DNA from: Marinobacter sp. S6332
Lineage (GTDB): Bacteria > Pseudomonadota > Gammaproteobacteria > Pseudomonadales > Oleiphilaceae
Assembly: GCF_023016045.1 (NCBI RefSeq)
Contig: NZ_JALKAP010000003.1
Location: 62,001 to 126,000 of the forward strand
Direction of reading: 5' to 3'
DNA: 64,000 nucleotides
Part shown: piece after piece, positions 11,488 to 21,364 of the stretch
How the letters are laid out: each line of letters opens with the position of its first letter
Numbering within the stretch: position 1 is the first letter of the stretch
The notes under the pieces: model-generated
What the model saw: the letters and a program-made list of their open reading frames with translations, nothing else
Told to the model about the DNA's origin: nothing
Database searches by the model: none
Position numbers and translations under genes: made by a program

Positions 11488-12618
11488 TCAGAATTTCATT
11501 TCGTCGAAGAAGCTCTTAACACCCTCAAACCACGAAGTTTTCTTGGGCGCGTGGTTTGTTCCGTTGTTGCTTCCGTCGAGGGTTACCTGAAACTCTTCAA
11601 GCAATTCTTTCTGCCGCTTGGTCAGGTTAACCGGTGTTTCGACAATCACTCGGCACAGCAGGTCACCAGACGGACCTCCTCGAACCGGGCTAACGCCTTT
11701 GTTACGCAGGCGGAAGAGTTTACCCGTTTGGGTTTCTGCCGGGATTCTTAGTTTCACGCGACCGTCTAGCGTCGGCACTTCCAACTCACCACCGAGTGTG
11801 GCGTCGATAATGCTGATGGGCACTTCGCAATATAGGTTGCGGCCGTCGCGGGTGAAAATGGAATGCTCCCTAACGGACATCTGTACATACAGATCGCCTG
11901 AGGGGCCGCCATCGATACCCATTTCGCCTTCACCAGAAAGCCGTATACGGTCACCGGTATCTACGCCAGGTGGAACTTTAACGGAGAGTGTCTTCTCCTC
12001 ACGCACCCTGCCCTGACCATGGCAAGACTTACAAGGATTCTTAATAATCTGACCAGAGCCACGGCACGTGGGGCAAGCCTGCTGCACTGCAAAGAAGCCT
12101 TGCTGCATACGCACTTGGCCCATACCTTTACAGGTTCCACAGGTTTCAGGGCGGGAGCCTTTCTCCGCGCCACTGCCCTCACAGGTGTCGCATTCGCGGT
12201 GCCCGGGGATTGTAATCTTGACGGTTTTACCTTTTACCGCCTCTTCAAGGTCCAGCTCTAAGGTATAGCGCAAATCCGAACCACGGGTGTTACGGCCGCC
12301 TCGGCCACCGCCACCAAAGATGTCACCAAACACATCACCAAAGATGTCGGAGAAATTGCCGCCGCCGCCACCAAATCCGCCACCAGCCTGACCATCCACA
12401 CCAGCATGACCGTACTGATCGTATGCCGCGCGCTTGGATTGATCTGCCAGTATTTCGTAGGCTTCGCTGGCCTCCTTGAACTTATTCTCGGCGTCTTTAT
12501 CTTCAGGATTACGGTCGGGATGATATTTCATCGCGAGCTTTCTATACGCCCGCTTGATGTCTTTCTCGTCCGCATCCCGGGAAACTCCGAGAATGTCGTA
12601 ATAATCGCGCTTGGCCAT
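11488..12618 (-). CDS. dnaJ: Chaperone protein DnaJ
   Basis: Co-chaperone that loads substrates on DnaK and stimulates its ATPase. All class A parts are present in 376 residues: J domain (1-70) with the HPD tripeptide at 33-35, a Gly/Phe-rich linker (about 74-110), and a zinc-finger domain with four CxxCxGxG repeats ([32 protein letters not shown]). C-terminal substrate-binding beta domains follow. It lies 77 bases after dnaK with a strong hairpin in the gap. Confidence 0.98.
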   Translation of the reverse strand: MAKRDYYDILGVSRDADEKDIKRAYRKLAMKYHPDRNPEDKDAENKFKEASEAYEILADQSKRAAYDQYGHAGVDGQAGGGFGGGGGNFSDIFGDVFGDIFGGGGRGGRNTRGSDLRYTLELDLEEAVKGKTVKITIPGHRECDTCEGSGAEKGSRPETCGTCKGMGQVRMQQGFFAVQQACPTCRGSGQIIKNPCKSCHGQGRVREEKTLSVKVPPGVDTGDRIRLSGEGEMGIDGGPSGDLYVQMSVREHSIFTRDGRNLYCEVPISIIDATLGGELEVPTLDGRVKLRIPAETQTGKLFRLRNKGVSPVRGGPSGDLLCRVIVETPVNLTKRQKELLEEFQVTLDGSNNGTNHAPKKTSWFEGVKSFFDEMKF

Positions 12619-12644
12619 GCTTTAAAACCCTGTTTTTTAAACGC

Positions 12645-12673
12645 GGAAAACGCGGATTAACTCCGCGTTTTCC
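12645..12673 (-). other. Hairpin between dnaK and dnaJ
   Basis: A perfect 11-bp stem (12645-12655 with 12663-12673) with a 7-base loop. On the minus strand only a weak T-run follows, so it more likely tunes dnaJ expression (partial termination or mRNA end protection) than stops transcription. Confidence 0.6.
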
Positions 12674-12695
12674 AACTACCTGATGTACGTCAGAA

Positions 12696-14615
12696 TTACT
12701 TCTTTTCGTCGTCTTTGACTTCTTCGAACTCGGCGTCCACCGCATCGTCAGCTGGCTGAGCTTCTTCCTGCCCGCCTGCCTGCTGCGCCTGACCATCCTG
12801 ATCTGCGTACATCTTCTGAGCCAGCTCACCTGAAACCTCGGTCAACTTCTGCGTCTTGGCTTCAATATCATCCTTGTCGGAACCGGTCAGCGCTTCTTCA
12901 AGCTCCTTGATCGCGGTTTCGATAGACTCTTTCTCGCTGTCGCTAACTTTGTCAGCTGCATCAGTCAGGGTCTTGCGTACAGCGTGAACCATGGCATCGC
13001 CTTGGTTACGAGCCTGAACCAACTCTTCAAACTTGCGATCTTCCTCAGCGTTCGCCTCGGCATCCTGCACCATCTTTTCGATTTCATCATCGTTAAGACC
13101 AGAAGAGGCCTTGATCACGATGGACTGTTCTTTGCCAGTCGCCTTATCTTTCGCAGACACGTTCAGAATACCGTTGGCATCGATATCGAAGGTTACTTCG
13201 ATCTGTGGGACACCACGCGAGGCTGGCGGAATGTCGGCCAGATCGAATCGACCCAAGGACTTGTTCTGAGTCGCCTGTTTGCGCTCACCCTGAACAACGT
13301 GAATGGTCACTGCTGTTTGGTTATCTTCTGCCGTAGAGAAGGTTTGCGACTTCTTGGTCGGAATCGTTGTGTTCTTGTCTATTACCGGTGTGGCCACACC
13401 CCCCATGGTTTCAATGCCCAAGGTTAGTGGCGTTACGTCCAGTAGCAGAACGTCTTTTACATCTCCGGAAAGTACCGCTGCCTGAATTGCAGCACCCATG
13501 GCAACAGCTTCGTCCGGGTTTACGTCCTTACGGGCTTCTTTGCCAAAGAACTCTTTCACCTTTTCCTGAACCAGTGGCATACGTGTTTGGCCACCAACCA
13601 GAATCACTTCGTCTACTTCGCCGACGCTCAGGCCGGAGTCTTTCAAAGCAACCTTACAGGGCTCGAGGCTGCGCTGGACCAGATCTTCAACCAGCGATTC
13701 AAGCTTGGCTCGGGTCAGCTTCACATTCATGTGCTTGGGACCGCTGGCATCTGCAGTAATATATGGCAGATTTACGTCGGTCTGCTGGCTACTGGAAAGC
13801 TCGATCTTGGCTTTCTCACCGGCTTCTTTCAGGCGCTGCATGGCCAGAGAGTCGCCACGTAGGTCGATACCACTGTCTTTCTTGAACTGGTCGGCGAGGA
13901 ATTCGATGATCTTCATATCGAAGTCTTCACCACCCAAGAAGGTGTCACCGTTGGTTGCTAACACCTCAAACTGGTGCTCGCCATCCACATCTGCGATTTC
14001 GATGATGGAGAGGTCGAAGGTACCGCCGCCCAAGTCGTAAACCGCCACAGTGCGATCGCCGCTTTTCTTGTCCAGACCATAAGCCAGCGCAGCTGCAGTC
14101 GGCTCGTTGATAATACGCTTCACTTCCAGACCGGCAATGCGGCCAGCGTCTTTAGTGGCCTGACGCTGGCTGTCGTTAAAGTAGGCCGGAACAGTGATAA
14201 CCGCTTCGGTTACTTTCTCACCCAGATAATCTTCTGCAGTTTTCTTCATCTTTTTAAGAATTTCTGCAGACACCTGAGGCGGTGCCATTTTCTGGCCTTT
14301 AACTTCTACCCAGGCATCACCGTTGTCTGCCTCGGAGATCTTGTAAGGCACCATCTTAATATCTTTCTGAACAACGTCGTCTTTAAACCGACGACCAATC
14401 AGACGCTTGATGGCATAAATGGTGTTTTGGGGATTCGTAACTGCCTGACGCTTGGCTGACTGACCCACCAGAATTTCATTGTCATCGGTGTACGCGATGA
14501 TAGACGGGGTGGTGCGATCACCTTCAGCGTTTTCAATAACCCGGACTTTGTCGCCATCCATGATGGCCACACACGAGTTGGTGGTTCCAAGGTCGATACC
14601 GATAATCTTGCTCAT
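12696..14615 (-). CDS. dnaK: Chaperone protein DnaK (Hsp70)
   Basis: ATP-dependent Hsp70 chaperone, 639 residues. The N-terminal actin-like ATPase has the phosphate-1 loop [10 protein letters not shown] (residues 4-13), the phosphate-2 loop [10 protein letters not shown] near 193-202, and VGGQTRMP near 340. The substrate-binding domain begins about residue 390 after the linker LLLDVTPL. The C-terminal lid ends in a Q/A-rich tail and the acidic [14 protein letters not shown] sigma-32-like promoter precedes it inside the grpE stop region, so it can be transcribed with grpE or alone. Confidence 0.98.
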   Translation of the reverse strand: MSKIIGIDLGTTNSCVAIMDGDKVRVIENAEGDRTTPSIIAYTDDNEILVGQSAKRQAVTNPQNTIYAIKRLIGRRFKDDVVQKDIKMVPYKISEADNGDAWVEVKGQKMAPPQVSAEILKKMKKTAEDYLGEKVTEAVITVPAYFNDSQRQATKDAGRIAGLEVKRIINEPTAAALAYGLDKKSGDRTVAVYDLGGGTFDLSIIEIADVDGEHQFEVLATNGDTFLGGEDFDMKIIEFLADQFKKDSGIDLRGDSLAMQRLKEAGEKAKIELSSSQQTDVNLPYITADASGPKHMNVKLTRAKLESLVEDLVQRSLEPCKVALKDSGLSVGEVDEVILVGGQTRMPLVQEKVKEFFGKEARKDVNPDEAVAMGAAIQAAVLSGDVKDVLLLDVTPLTLGIETMGGVATPVIDKNTTIPTKKSQTFSTAEDNQTAVTIHVVQGERKQATQNKSLGRFDLADIPPASRGVPQIEVTFDIDANGILNVSAKDKATGKEQSIVIKASSGLNDDEIEKMVQDAEANAEEDRKFEELVQARNQGDAMVHAVRKTLTDAADKVSDSEKESIETAIKELEEALTGSDKDDIEAKTQKLTEVSGELAQKMYADQDGQAQQAGGQEEAQPADDAVDAEFEEVKDDEKK

Positions 14616-14695
14616 TGATTCACTCCAGTTCTTCTGAATGCTGTACTTAATGGTTGCCCGGAAACATTAATTCCGGCTGATTCTGTTTAATGGCT

Positions 14696-14723
14696 ATATT
14701 GGCGCTTTAGCTGGTTTTTCAAG
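14696..14723 (-). promoter_or_regulatory. Sigma-32-type heat-shock promoter for dnaK
   Basis: On the minus strand the full -35 CTTGAAA (14723-14717, overlapping the grpE stop) is followed 13 bases later by GCCAATAT (6 of 8 to CCCCATNT). The spacing matches the grpE promoter. Confidence 0.6.
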
Positions 14724-15318
14724 CCTGCTCATCAATTTTTGGTGCGTCTTGAGCCTTGGCCACCATCACCATTGCAGGACGAACCACACGACCGTTAAGT
14801 AGATAGCCTTTCTGCACAACAGCTACCACGCTGTTCGGCTCGGCATCCGGTGCTGGCACCATTGACATAGCTTCGTGCTGCTGGGGATCGAACGGTTCGC
14901 CAACGGGGTTCAGCGGCTCAACGTTGAACTTCTTCAAACTCGAAACAAACAAATTGAGCGTCATCTCCACACCTTGACGGATAGAGGCCACCAACTCACC
15001 GGCAGTTTCCTGACCCTCGGTACTCTCTACCGCTTTCTCAAGACTGTCCGCTACAGGAAGCAGCTCTTTAACGAACTTCTCCAGCGCAAACTTATGCGCT
15101 TTCTGGACGTCCATCTCAGCCCGACGACGCACGTTCTGCATTTCAGCCTGCAACCGCAGCATCTGCTCCTGAGAATCTTGAAGCTGCTCTTTTAGCGCAT
15201 CCAGCTCAGAAACCTCATCCTGCTGAACTTCTCCTTCTGCTTGCATTTCTTCTGCCGCCGCCTCTGCGGCCTCATTCAATTCTTCAACTTGCTCGTTGCG
15301 GTTTTCGTCGCTGTTCAT
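14719..15318 (-). CDS. grpE: Nucleotide exchange factor GrpE
   Basis: Dimeric exchange factor that releases ADP from DnaK and acts as a thermosensor. From the ATG at 15318 (AGGAG 6-7 bases upstream) it has 199 residues. An acidic N-terminus rich in Glu/Ala leads into the long paired helix (about 35-100, heptad-like [21 protein letters not shown]). The C-terminal beta-wing has the signature [20 protein letters not shown] and ends [20 protein letters not shown]. The frame is open for 41 more codons upstream, but that extension overlaps the heat-shock promoter and does not resemble GrpE. Confidence 0.96.
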   Translation of the reverse strand: MNSDENRNEQVEELNEAAEAAAEEMQAEGEVQQDEVSELDALKEQLQDSQEQMLRLQAEMQNVRRRAEMDVQKAHKFALEKFVKELLPVADSLEKAVESTEGQETAGELVASIRQGVEMTLNLFVSSLKKFNVEPLNPVGEPFDPQQHEAMSMVPAPDAEPNSVVAVVQKGYLLNGRVVRPAMVMVAKAQDAPKIDEQA

Positions 15319-15414
15319 GACTACTCCTGCCAGATCTTCGGTGGCCGGTTTAAACGCGGCCCATTGAACATAGGCTCCGGCCTCGCAGAGCCGGAAGAAT
15401 GTTATTGCGAACGA

Positions 15415-15441
15415 ATATGGGGTTTGCCGTGCAGGTTTCAA
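15415..15441 (-). promoter_or_regulatory. Sigma-32 heat-shock promoter for grpE
   Basis: On the minus strand TTGAAA (15441-15436), a 13-base spacer and CCCCATAT (15422-15415) match the sigma-32 consensus (CTTGAAA / CCCCATNT) almost perfectly, about 95 bases before the grpE start. No CIRCE element is visible. Confidence 0.85.
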
Positions 15442-15501
15442 CCACCACAGGTCGCATTCCTGAAGAAAATCTCACTGATGAGTTTGCAAACACGAAATCA
15501 C

Positions 15502-15517
15502 CTGTATATATTCACAG
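15502..15517 (+). promoter_or_regulatory. LexA (SOS) box 1 upstream of recN
   Basis: CTG-N10-CAG with an AT-rich centre (CTGTATATATTCACAG) matches the LexA operator, 48 bases before the recN start. Confidence 0.85.
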
Positions 15518-15520
15518 TCA

Positions 15521-15536
15521 CTGTATGAAACAACAG
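15521..15536 (+). promoter_or_regulatory. LexA (SOS) box 2 upstream of recN
   Basis: A second CTG-N10-CAG (CTGTATGAAACAACAG) begins three bases after the first. Tandem boxes imply tight SOS repression; E. coli recN also has more than one operator. Confidence 0.8.
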
Positions 15537-15564
15537 TATATTTCGAAGAGCGGAGGTTATCTGC

Positions 15565-17244
15565 ATGCTCACACAGCTCACCGTTTCCAACTACGCGATT
15601 GCAGAGCGAGTCGAACTGCAATTCAATAAAGGAATGACAGCCCTCACAGGCGAAACTGGCGCCGGCAAGTCCATTGTTCTGGACGCTCTTGGCCTAGCTA
15701 TGGGGGGCCGTGCTGACGCAGGAGCAGTGAGGCATGGCGCAAAGCGTGCAGATATTACCGCCACATTTGACGTTGCGGGCATTCCCGAGGCTTTCCAATG
15801 GCTTGAACGCCATGAACTGGATGATGACAGCGACTGCATTCTACGGCGGGTAATCAGTAAAGATGGGCGCTCAAGGGCTTACATTAACGGCCAACCCTGC
15901 CCGCTTGCGCATCTGAAAGATCTGGGCGGGCTACTGATGGACATTCATAGCCAACACCAACATCAATCACTCCTGCGCAAAGAAACACACCGCAAGCTGA
16001 TTGACGAGTTCTCTGGCGCGGAAACGCTTGCCAGCCAGACTCGCGAAGCCTGGAAAGTCTGGAGCCAAATCCGCACAAAGTTGACCGAACGGCAGCAAAA
16101 TGCAGAAGAGTCTGAAGCCAAGCTGCAACTTCTGCGCTATCAAGTGGAAGAACTTGACCGGCTCGCACTAGAAAGCGGCGAGCAGGAGCAGCTAGAGCAG
16201 GAACAGGCACACCTGAACCAAGCTGACGCCATTCTTCACAACAGTCACCAGGCAGCCCTACTGTGCACCGAAGATGAAACCAGCGCAGCAGGTTTGGTTC
16301 GTCAGGCGCTGCAGCAGCTGGAGCAGTTACCGGTTGAGGTGCCCGCGTTAGCCGACACCATTCAAATGCTCAACGAAGCTCAAATACAGATCAGCGAAGC
16401 GGGCGACAACCTCCGCCACTTTGTGGATGACTACGAGGCAGACCCCGCGCGTCTGAGCGAAGTTGATGACAGGCTCAGCGCGATATATCAAATGGCCCGT
16501 AAGCATCGCATCAACCCCGAGGAGCTTCCCGAGTTCCATAAACGACAAAGCGCGGAGCTTGCCGAACTGGACGGTGGCGAAGGTAGCCTAGAGAAGCTGG
16601 AAGAGGAGCTGGAAAGCCATCGAGACCGCTTTAATCAGCTGGCGGACAAGCTTTCAGAAATGCGAGCCAAGGCAGCGGGCGAGCTGGACCAGCGAATTGC
16701 TGGCGAACTGGCTCAGCTAAGCATGCCGTCAGTTCAGTTTGTTACTCACCTAAGCCGCAACAATCAGGATGAACCAGCACCGCACGGACTGGAAGAAATA
16801 GAGTTCTTGGTGAGTGCCAACCCGGGGCAACCCGCAAGACCTCTCGCCAAAGTTGCTTCCGGCGGCGAACTGTCACGCATCAGCCTCGCGATTCAGGTAG
16901 TTGTTGCTCAAACTTCGACAACACCAACCTTGATCTTTGACGAAGTGGATGTCGGCATTGGTGGCGGCACAGCAGAGGTGGTTGGCAAGCTATTGCGCTC
17001 ATTGGGAGCCAACGGCCAAGTAATCTGCGTGACCCACTTGCCACAGGTTGCAGCCCAGTGCCACCAACACTTATTTGTTAGCAAATTCACTCAGCAAGAC
17101 GCGACTTTCTCGAAAATCGAATCTCTGGACGATCAGGGAAGAATTAGTGAAGTTGCAAGAATGCTAGGCGGTGTGGATATGACCGAACACACTCTTGCCC
17201 ACGCGACAGAAATGTTTTCTAAGGGACAGGCCACCCATCACTGA
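15565..17244 (+). CDS. recN: DNA repair protein RecN
   Basis: SMC-like ATPase that acts at double-strand breaks during recombinational repair. The 559 residues carry Walker A GETGAGKS at 29-36, a short coiled coil (about 160-390, rich in Glu/Gln/Leu), the ABC signature VASGGELSRISLA near residue 430, and Walker B LIFDEVDVGIGGG. GGAGG lies 8 bases before the ATG. Two tandem LexA boxes upstream indicate SOS control. It is divergent from grpE and ends in a strong terminator. Confidence 0.97.
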   Translation: MLTQLTVSNYAIAERVELQFNKGMTALTGETGAGKSIVLDALGLAMGGRADAGAVRHGAKRADITATFDVAGIPEAFQWLERHELDDDSDCILRRVISKDGRSRAYINGQPCPLAHLKDLGGLLMDIHSQHQHQSLLRKETHRKLIDEFSGAETLASQTREAWKVWSQIRTKLTERQQNAEESEAKLQLLRYQVEELDRLALESGEQEQLEQEQAHLNQADAILHNSHQAALLCTEDETSAAGLVRQALQQLEQLPVEVPALADTIQMLNEAQIQISEAGDNLRHFVDDYEADPARLSEVDDRLSAIYQMARKHRINPEELPEFHKRQSAELAELDGGEGSLEKLEEELESHRDRFNQLADKLSEMRAKAAGELDQRIAGELAQLSMPSVQFVTHLSRNNQDEPAPHGLEEIEFLVSANPGQPARPLAKVASGGELSRISLAIQVVVAQTSTTPTLIFDEVDVGIGGGTAEVVGKLLRSLGANGQVICVTHLPQVAAQCHQHLFVSKFTQQDATFSKIESLDDQGRISEVARMLGGVDMTEHTLAHATEMFSKGQATHH

Positions 17245-17301
17245 TCAGGTGGCACAGACGAAATCCCTTCTCCATTCCCCCTCTCAACTTTGAGAGCTGT
17301 T

Positions 17302-17331
17302 GGGGCAGGCTTAACGGCCTGCCCCTTTTTT
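17302..17331 (+). terminator. Intrinsic terminator of recN
   Basis: A 9-bp GC stem GGGGCAGGC / GCCTGCCCC (17302-17310, 17317-17325) with a 6-base loop and six T following. Confidence 0.95.
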
Positions 17332-17350
17332 ATGTTCTTAGAACTGGAGC

Positions 17351-17758
17351 TTACTTTAGGGGCTTAACGTAAAGGATCAGGCTGTGCTCGACAATTTCAT
17401 AGCCATGTTCTTTCGCTATCTTTTGTTGACGCTCTTCAATTACATCATCAACAAACTCAATCACTTGCCCTGTTTGAGTACAAACCATGTGGTCGTGATG
17501 GTCTTCTCCAGCCATCTCGAATACTGCATGGCCGCCTTCAAAGTTGTGGCGTAGCACCAGCCCTGCGGTCTCAAACTGGGTAAGTACGCGGTACACAGTG
17601 GCCAGACCCACATCGTCACCCTGATCCAGAAGCCGTTTATACACATCCTCGGCGCTGAGGTGGTGATCCTTGGCGTTTTCCAGAATGTTGAATATCTTCA
17701 CTCTCGGTAGAGTTACTTTAAGACCGACTTTTCGTAGTTCGGCGTTTTCAGATGACAT
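17351..17758 (-). CDS. fur: Ferric uptake regulator Fur
   Basis: Iron-responsive repressor. From the ATG at 17758 it encodes 135 residues, beginning MSSENAELRKVGLKVTLPR as other gammaproteobacterial Fur proteins do. The frame continues 26 codons upstream without homology. The DNA-binding winged helix is in residues 1-80 (SAEDVYKRLL, VGLATVYRVLTQFE). The metal-binding hinge HDHMVC is present. As in pseudomonad Fur, only one cysteine remains and the CxxC structural zinc pairs of E. coli Fur are absent. It is divergent from bamE, a conserved arrangement. Confidence 0.96.
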   Translation of the reverse strand: MSSENAELRKVGLKVTLPRVKIFNILENAKDHHLSAEDVYKRLLDQGDDVGLATVYRVLTQFETAGLVLRHNFEGGHAVFEMAGEDHHDHMVCTQTGQVIEFVDDVIEERQQKIAKEHGYEIVEHSLILYVKPLK

Positions 17759-17880
17759 GTTACTATTCACTCTTTGGTGTGCCTCACGGCTTCCGGTATG
17801 ATGAAGCCGCCATTTAACGGTTAACCCGTGCCACACCTGCCCTTGGCAGGCGATTTCAAGATAGAGGATTTCCTCCGGCG

Positions 17881-18207
17881 ATGCAAAAGCTCACAGCTCT
17901 CGTTCTCACTCTGATTCTATCCGGTTGCGCTTTTCCGGGCGTTTATAAGATCAACGTCCAACAAGGCAACATTGTAACTGCTGAAGAGCTGTCCAAACTC
18001 AACGAAGGCATGCCGCGCAATCAGGTTCAGGCGTTGCTCGGGAGCCCTTTAATGCTCAACCCCGTCGATAGATCACGGGAGTACTACGTTTACACCTTCC
18101 AACGTCGCGGCGGCGATATCCAAGAGCAGCGCATCATCGTCTATTACGACGCTGACCGTTACTCCCATTACGAAGCACAATTATTAGACGAAACGCCTGC
18201 TTACTGA
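17881..18207 (+). CDS. bamE: Outer membrane protein assembly factor BamE (SmpA/OmlA)
   Basis: Small lipoprotein of the BAM complex that inserts beta-barrel proteins in the outer membrane. It has 108 residues with a lipoprotein signal (MQKLTALVLTLILSGC, lipid-modified C16), then the SmpA/OmlA fold: INVQQGN, LNEGMPRNQVQALLGSP and YYVYTFQRRGG. It is divergent from fur and convergent with rnfH, whose stop is only five bases away. Confidence 0.95.
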   Translation: MQKLTALVLTLILSGCAFPGVYKINVQQGNIVTAEELSKLNEGMPRNQVQALLGSPLMLNPVDRSREYYVYTFQRRGGDIQEQRIIVYYDADRYSHYEAQLLDETPAY

Positions 18208-18212
18208 GCCGA

Positions 18213-18497
18213 TCAAGACTTCTTTTTGGCCCGATTCAGGCGCGCCTGCTTCGGGTCGATCTTGAGCGGACGGTACAGCTCTACCCGGTCTCCATCCCTC
18301 AACTCATGCTCCGCCGGCTTTTTGATTACCTTGCCAAAAATTCCCATATCGATCGAATCCGCGTCGATTTCGGGGAAAATTGCGACAATGCCAGATAATT
18401 TTACGGCTTCAATCGCCGATGTACCTTCAGGCACCTGAACCTTCAAGATTTCCTGCTTGTCTGGCCGGGCGTAAGCCACTTCAACCTGCGGCATCAT
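18213..18497 (-). CDS. rnfH: RnfH family ubiquitin-like protein
   Basis: A 94-residue beta-grasp (ThiS/ubiquitin-like) protein of the UPF0125/RnfH family; its exact role is unsettled. The family motifs EVAYARPDKQ, GVAIFPEIDADSIDMGIFGK and RDGDRVELYRPL are present, with a basic tail. The start overlaps the ratA stop (ATGA). The ratA-rnfH pair beside bamE/smpB is a conserved neighbourhood. Confidence 0.93.
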   Translation of the reverse strand: MMPQVEVAYARPDKQEILKVQVPEGTSAIEAVKLSGIVAIFPEIDADSIDMGIFGKVIKKPAEHELRDGDRVELYRPLKIDPKQARLNRAKKKS

Positions 18498-18937
18498 GCG
18501 CCCCCTTTGTAGATGTCATCAGCACGACGGCAGAATGCATCCACCATAGTTGTCGCTGCCTGATTAAACACAGGCCCAAAGGTCATTCGCGATAGGGAGC
18601 CGGAAAACTCAAACTCCAGCGTCAAAATCACTTTGCACGCATTGTCATCCAATGCTTTGAAGTGCCAGCGCCCTGAGAGATTGCGAAACGGGCCATCCAC
18701 AAGATTCATTTCAATGGCCTCCGGCATCAGCAGCTGGTTGCGCGTAGTGAGCTTGTGCCGCACTCCGCCTTTGGCAATTTCCAGCGACGCCATAATCTGA
18801 TCCGAGTTTTGCTGGTGAATTTCGGCACCTGAGCACCACGGCAAAAACTCGGGATAACGGGCAATATCATTTACCAAGTGAAACATGCGCTCAGCAGAGT
18901 GCATAACCAGAGCTGTTTTATCAATCTGATGGGGCAT
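18494..18937 (-). CDS. ratA: RatA family START-like protein (COQ10/ribosome association toxin)
   Basis: 147 residues of the polyketide cyclase/START superfamily. E. coli RatA was described as a toxin blocking 70S assembly, while relatives (COQ10) bind ubiquinone. Which role applies here cannot be told from sequence. Family features are ERMFHLVNDIARYPEFLPWC at residues 17-36, the GPFRNLSGRWHF strand, and the C-terminal helix NQAATTMVDAFCRRA. It is translationally coupled to rnfH. Confidence 0.92.
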   Translation of the reverse strand: MPHQIDKTALVMHSAERMFHLVNDIARYPEFLPWCSGAEIHQQNSDQIMASLEIAKGGVRHKLTTRNQLLMPEAIEMNLVDGPFRNLSGRWHFKALDDNACKVILTLEFEFSGSLSRMTFGPVFNQAATTMVDAFCRRADDIYKGGA

Positions 18938-19012
18938 CGGAACCGGTTGTCCTGCTTACAAATACACATTAAGACCGACCGCAGCCGCTAAAAAACAAAA
19001 AGATAGCTGCAA

Positions 19013-20638
19013 TCAAACGCTATGATAAAGGATATCGTCGTCTTTAGGGGCACTTTCAGTGCCCGGCTGCGGCTCAGTGGGCTTATTTTCAGGTGCTTGC
19101 TCTGCCGGGAGCAGTTCTCCCACCCCGTCAGCCGATCTATCAGCGCCTACACTACTCTCGCCCGCACCCACCGGTTCAGAAGCTTCTCCACCACCTTCCA
19201 GCTCAACCATATTTGGCGTCAGTTCGCACCAAAACGCTTCACTGCCATTGTCGCATAGGCTACCGAGTGAACTCGCGGTGTAATGAATGCCGATATAGAT
19301 AACAACCAGAGGCAAAACCAAGCGCATCACCCAAAACCAGATTGCGCCAAAAATTCCGGGCGTTTTCCCCAGCATGGTTTTAGATAGATTGCGTGTTAGC
19401 CCCCAGCCGGTAAACAGCGCGATAAGTACGGCCACCAGCGGAATCATCAAACCGCCGGTTAACAGCTCCAACCAACGAAAAACCGTCGCTCCACCTACCC
19501 GGTACTCCGCCCAAAGGTTGAACGAAAACAGGGACGCCAGCCCCGCAAGCCAGACGACAATCCCCACCAAAAAGACTGACAGGCCCCGGGGTGCCGCCGT
19601 CCACTCACGAAACCAACCAACTACCGGCTCAAGCAAAGCCAAAGAGGTTGACCACACAATCATCACAACCATCAGGAACACAGCAGTAATAATGAACTGG
19701 CTTGAGGGCAATTCAGACAGCGTTACCGGAAGCGAAATAAATAAAAGGCTAAAACCGCGCTCTCCGTCAAACACATTGCTTTGCGAAGCCATCGCAAAAA
19801 TCATCAACCCAGCCAAAATCGCAACCAAGGTATCCATCAAAACAACGGCTAAAATGGAACGTTTAAGCTGGGTGTGCGGCGTGGTGTACGCGCCCAAAAT
19901 CGCCCACACCCCCATGCCTAACCCCAAGGTGTAGAACGCATGAAACAGCGCAGCACTCAGGCTTCCCCAGGTAAGGTCCTGCGGGTGCATTTCAATAATT
20001 TGACTGACTGCAGCATCAATTCTTCCGTACCACACAGCAAGCCCGAACAGTACCAGTAACAGCACCAAGGTGGCTGGCACTACGATTCTATAGGCGCGTT
20101 CAAGCCCTCCGACGACCCCTTGGCCAGACACCCACAGCACCATAATTAAGAAGAATGCATGCCAACCCATGAACACACGAAACTCTCGCGGATCGGACAC
20201 TAACCCCGAAAGGATGCCGGTGGCACTTACTTGGTCTACCCCGGAAAACTTACTTGTGGCACCAAAAAAGACATAGGCCAACGCAATAGCGCCAAACACT
20301 GCAGTGAACGATAGAACCAAAAAGGCACTCAACACGCTGAGCCTACCCACGGCCATCCAAAGTCGCGAGCGTTTTGCACTGCGAATCAGGCCGTCCATCG
20401 CCAGTACAATGCCATGCCGGGCGTGACGGCCTATGGCGGCTTCAGTCACCATCAGAGGCAAGGTGACCAGCAACAGACAACCGAGATACAACAAAATAAA
20501 CAGTCCGCCGCCGTGCAGGCTGGCCAAATAGGGAAACTGCCAAAGATTGGCCAGACCCACAGTTGCACCCACTGCAGCCCAGAAGAAGGTTGTTTTTCGG
20601 GTAAACGACCCGATATGTGTCTGGTATGGCGTCGGCAT
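19013..20638 (-). CDS. Sodium-dependent transporter of the neurotransmitter:sodium symporter (SNF) family
   Basis: A 541-residue LeuT-fold membrane protein importing an unidentified substrate (probably an amino acid) with Na+. The N-terminus shows the helix 1 motif WAAVGATVGLANLWQFPYLA, near residues 19-38, where the unwound segment binds Na+ and substrate. About eleven or twelve hydrophobic helices follow to residue 460. The last 80 residues are an unusual hydrophilic tail rich in Glu, Pro, Ser and Ala. It is convergent with nothing obvious; smpB diverges upstream. The substrate is unknown. Confidence 0.88.
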   Translation of the reverse strand: MPTPYQTHIGSFTRKTTFFWAAVGATVGLANLWQFPYLASLHGGGLFILLYLGCLLLVTLPLMVTEAAIGRHARHGIVLAMDGLIRSAKRSRLWMAVGRLSVLSAFLVLSFTAVFGAIALAYVFFGATSKFSGVDQVSATGILSGLVSDPREFRVFMGWHAFFLIMVLWVSGQGVVGGLERAYRIVVPATLVLLLVLFGLAVWYGRIDAAVSQIIEMHPQDLTWGSLSAALFHAFYTLGLGMGVWAILGAYTTPHTQLKRSILAVVLMDTLVAILAGLMIFAMASQSNVFDGERGFSLLFISLPVTLSELPSSQFIITAVFLMVVMIVWSTSLALLEPVVGWFREWTAAPRGLSVFLVGIVVWLAGLASLFSFNLWAEYRVGGATVFRWLELLTGGLMIPLVAVLIALFTGWGLTRNLSKTMLGKTPGIFGAIWFWVMRLVLPLVVIYIGIHYTASSLGSLCDNGSEAFWCELTPNMVELEGGGEASEPVGAGESSVGADRSADGVGELLPAEQAPENKPTEPQPGTESAPKDDDILYHSV

Positions 20639-20816
20639 TTTCGCCTCAGAAAGTATTGGTCACCCTATTGTAGCCGAAGGGCTCCTTTAGGCACGACCTG
20701 CCAGCACCTTTGAAGGCCATTTCGTGACCAGTCTGGCACTCCTGAGCTACAATGCCCGTTTTGCCGGTCTGCGTAAGATCGGCCCGTTCATTCGTCCGCA
20801 TCCGGATAATTGATTC

Positions 20817-21296
20817 ATGAGCAAGAAAAAACCCGGTACGCCGAGCAGTACCATCGCCCTTAACAAAAAGGCGAAACACGAATACCACATAGAAGAACGC
20901 TTTGAGGCGGGGCTTGTACTACTCGGCTGGGAAGTGAAATCACTAAGAGCTGGCAAGGCCCAGATTACTGATGCCTACGTGTTGCTAAAAGATGGCGAGG
21001 CGTTCCTTTTTGGAAGCCACTTCCAGCCACTTACGGCTGCCTCCACTCACGTAATTGCCGACCCCACTCGCACTCGCAAGCTACTGCTTCACGCCAAAGA
21101 GCTGGCCAAGCTGATTGGGGAAACGAGCCAGGCGGGCCAAACCTGTGTGCCTCTGGCTTTGTATTGGAAAAAGAACAAAGTGAAGTGTGAAATTGCTTTG
21201 GTGAAAGGCAAAAAACTATTCGACAAGCGCGCCACAGAGAAAGAGCGGGACTGGAATCGCCAGAAACAGCGCATTTTGCGTGACGGCAACGCCTGA
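20817..21296 (+). CDS. smpB: SsrA-binding protein SmpB
   Basis: Binds tmRNA and brings it to stalled ribosomes for trans-translation. The 159 residues form an OB-fold beta barrel with the family patterns [17 protein letters not shown] and [13 protein letters not shown], then [24 protein letters not shown]. The basic C-terminal tail ([19 protein letters not shown]) enters the decoding centre. Its RNA partner ssrA is 1.6 kb downstream on the same strand, separated by one acyltransferase gene. Confidence 0.97.
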   Translation: MSKKKPGTPSSTIALNKKAKHEYHIEERFEAGLVLLGWEVKSLRAGKAQITDAYVLLKDGEAFLFGSHFQPLTAASTHVIADPTRTRKLLLHAKELAKLIGETSQAGQTCVPLALYWKKNKVKCEIALVKGKKLFDKRATEKERDWNRQKQRILRDGNA

Positions 21297-21305
21297 CCGC
21301 CCCCT

Positions 21306-21348
21306 ATGCACCGTTTTTTATCCTGCCTATACTGCAGGATCGGTGCAT
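21306..21348 (+). other. Nested inverted repeat upstream of the first acyltransferase
   Basis: The outer 8-bp arms ATGCACCG/CGGTGCAT (21306-21313, 21341-21348) enclose inner 7-bp arms ATCCTGC/GCAGGAT (21320-21326, 21334-21340). A run of six T sits as a bulge on the left, and TATACT lies in the loop. It is 16 bases before the next start codon and could be an operator, a terminator of smpB, or a leader hairpin. Confidence 0.55.
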
Positions 21349-21364
21349 CGCAGAGGGAGGGCTT

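Noticed and set aside
15319..15441. N-terminal extension of GrpE
   Set aside because: It overlaps the sigma-32 promoter and has no similarity to GrpE; ATG 15318 has a proper ribosome site.
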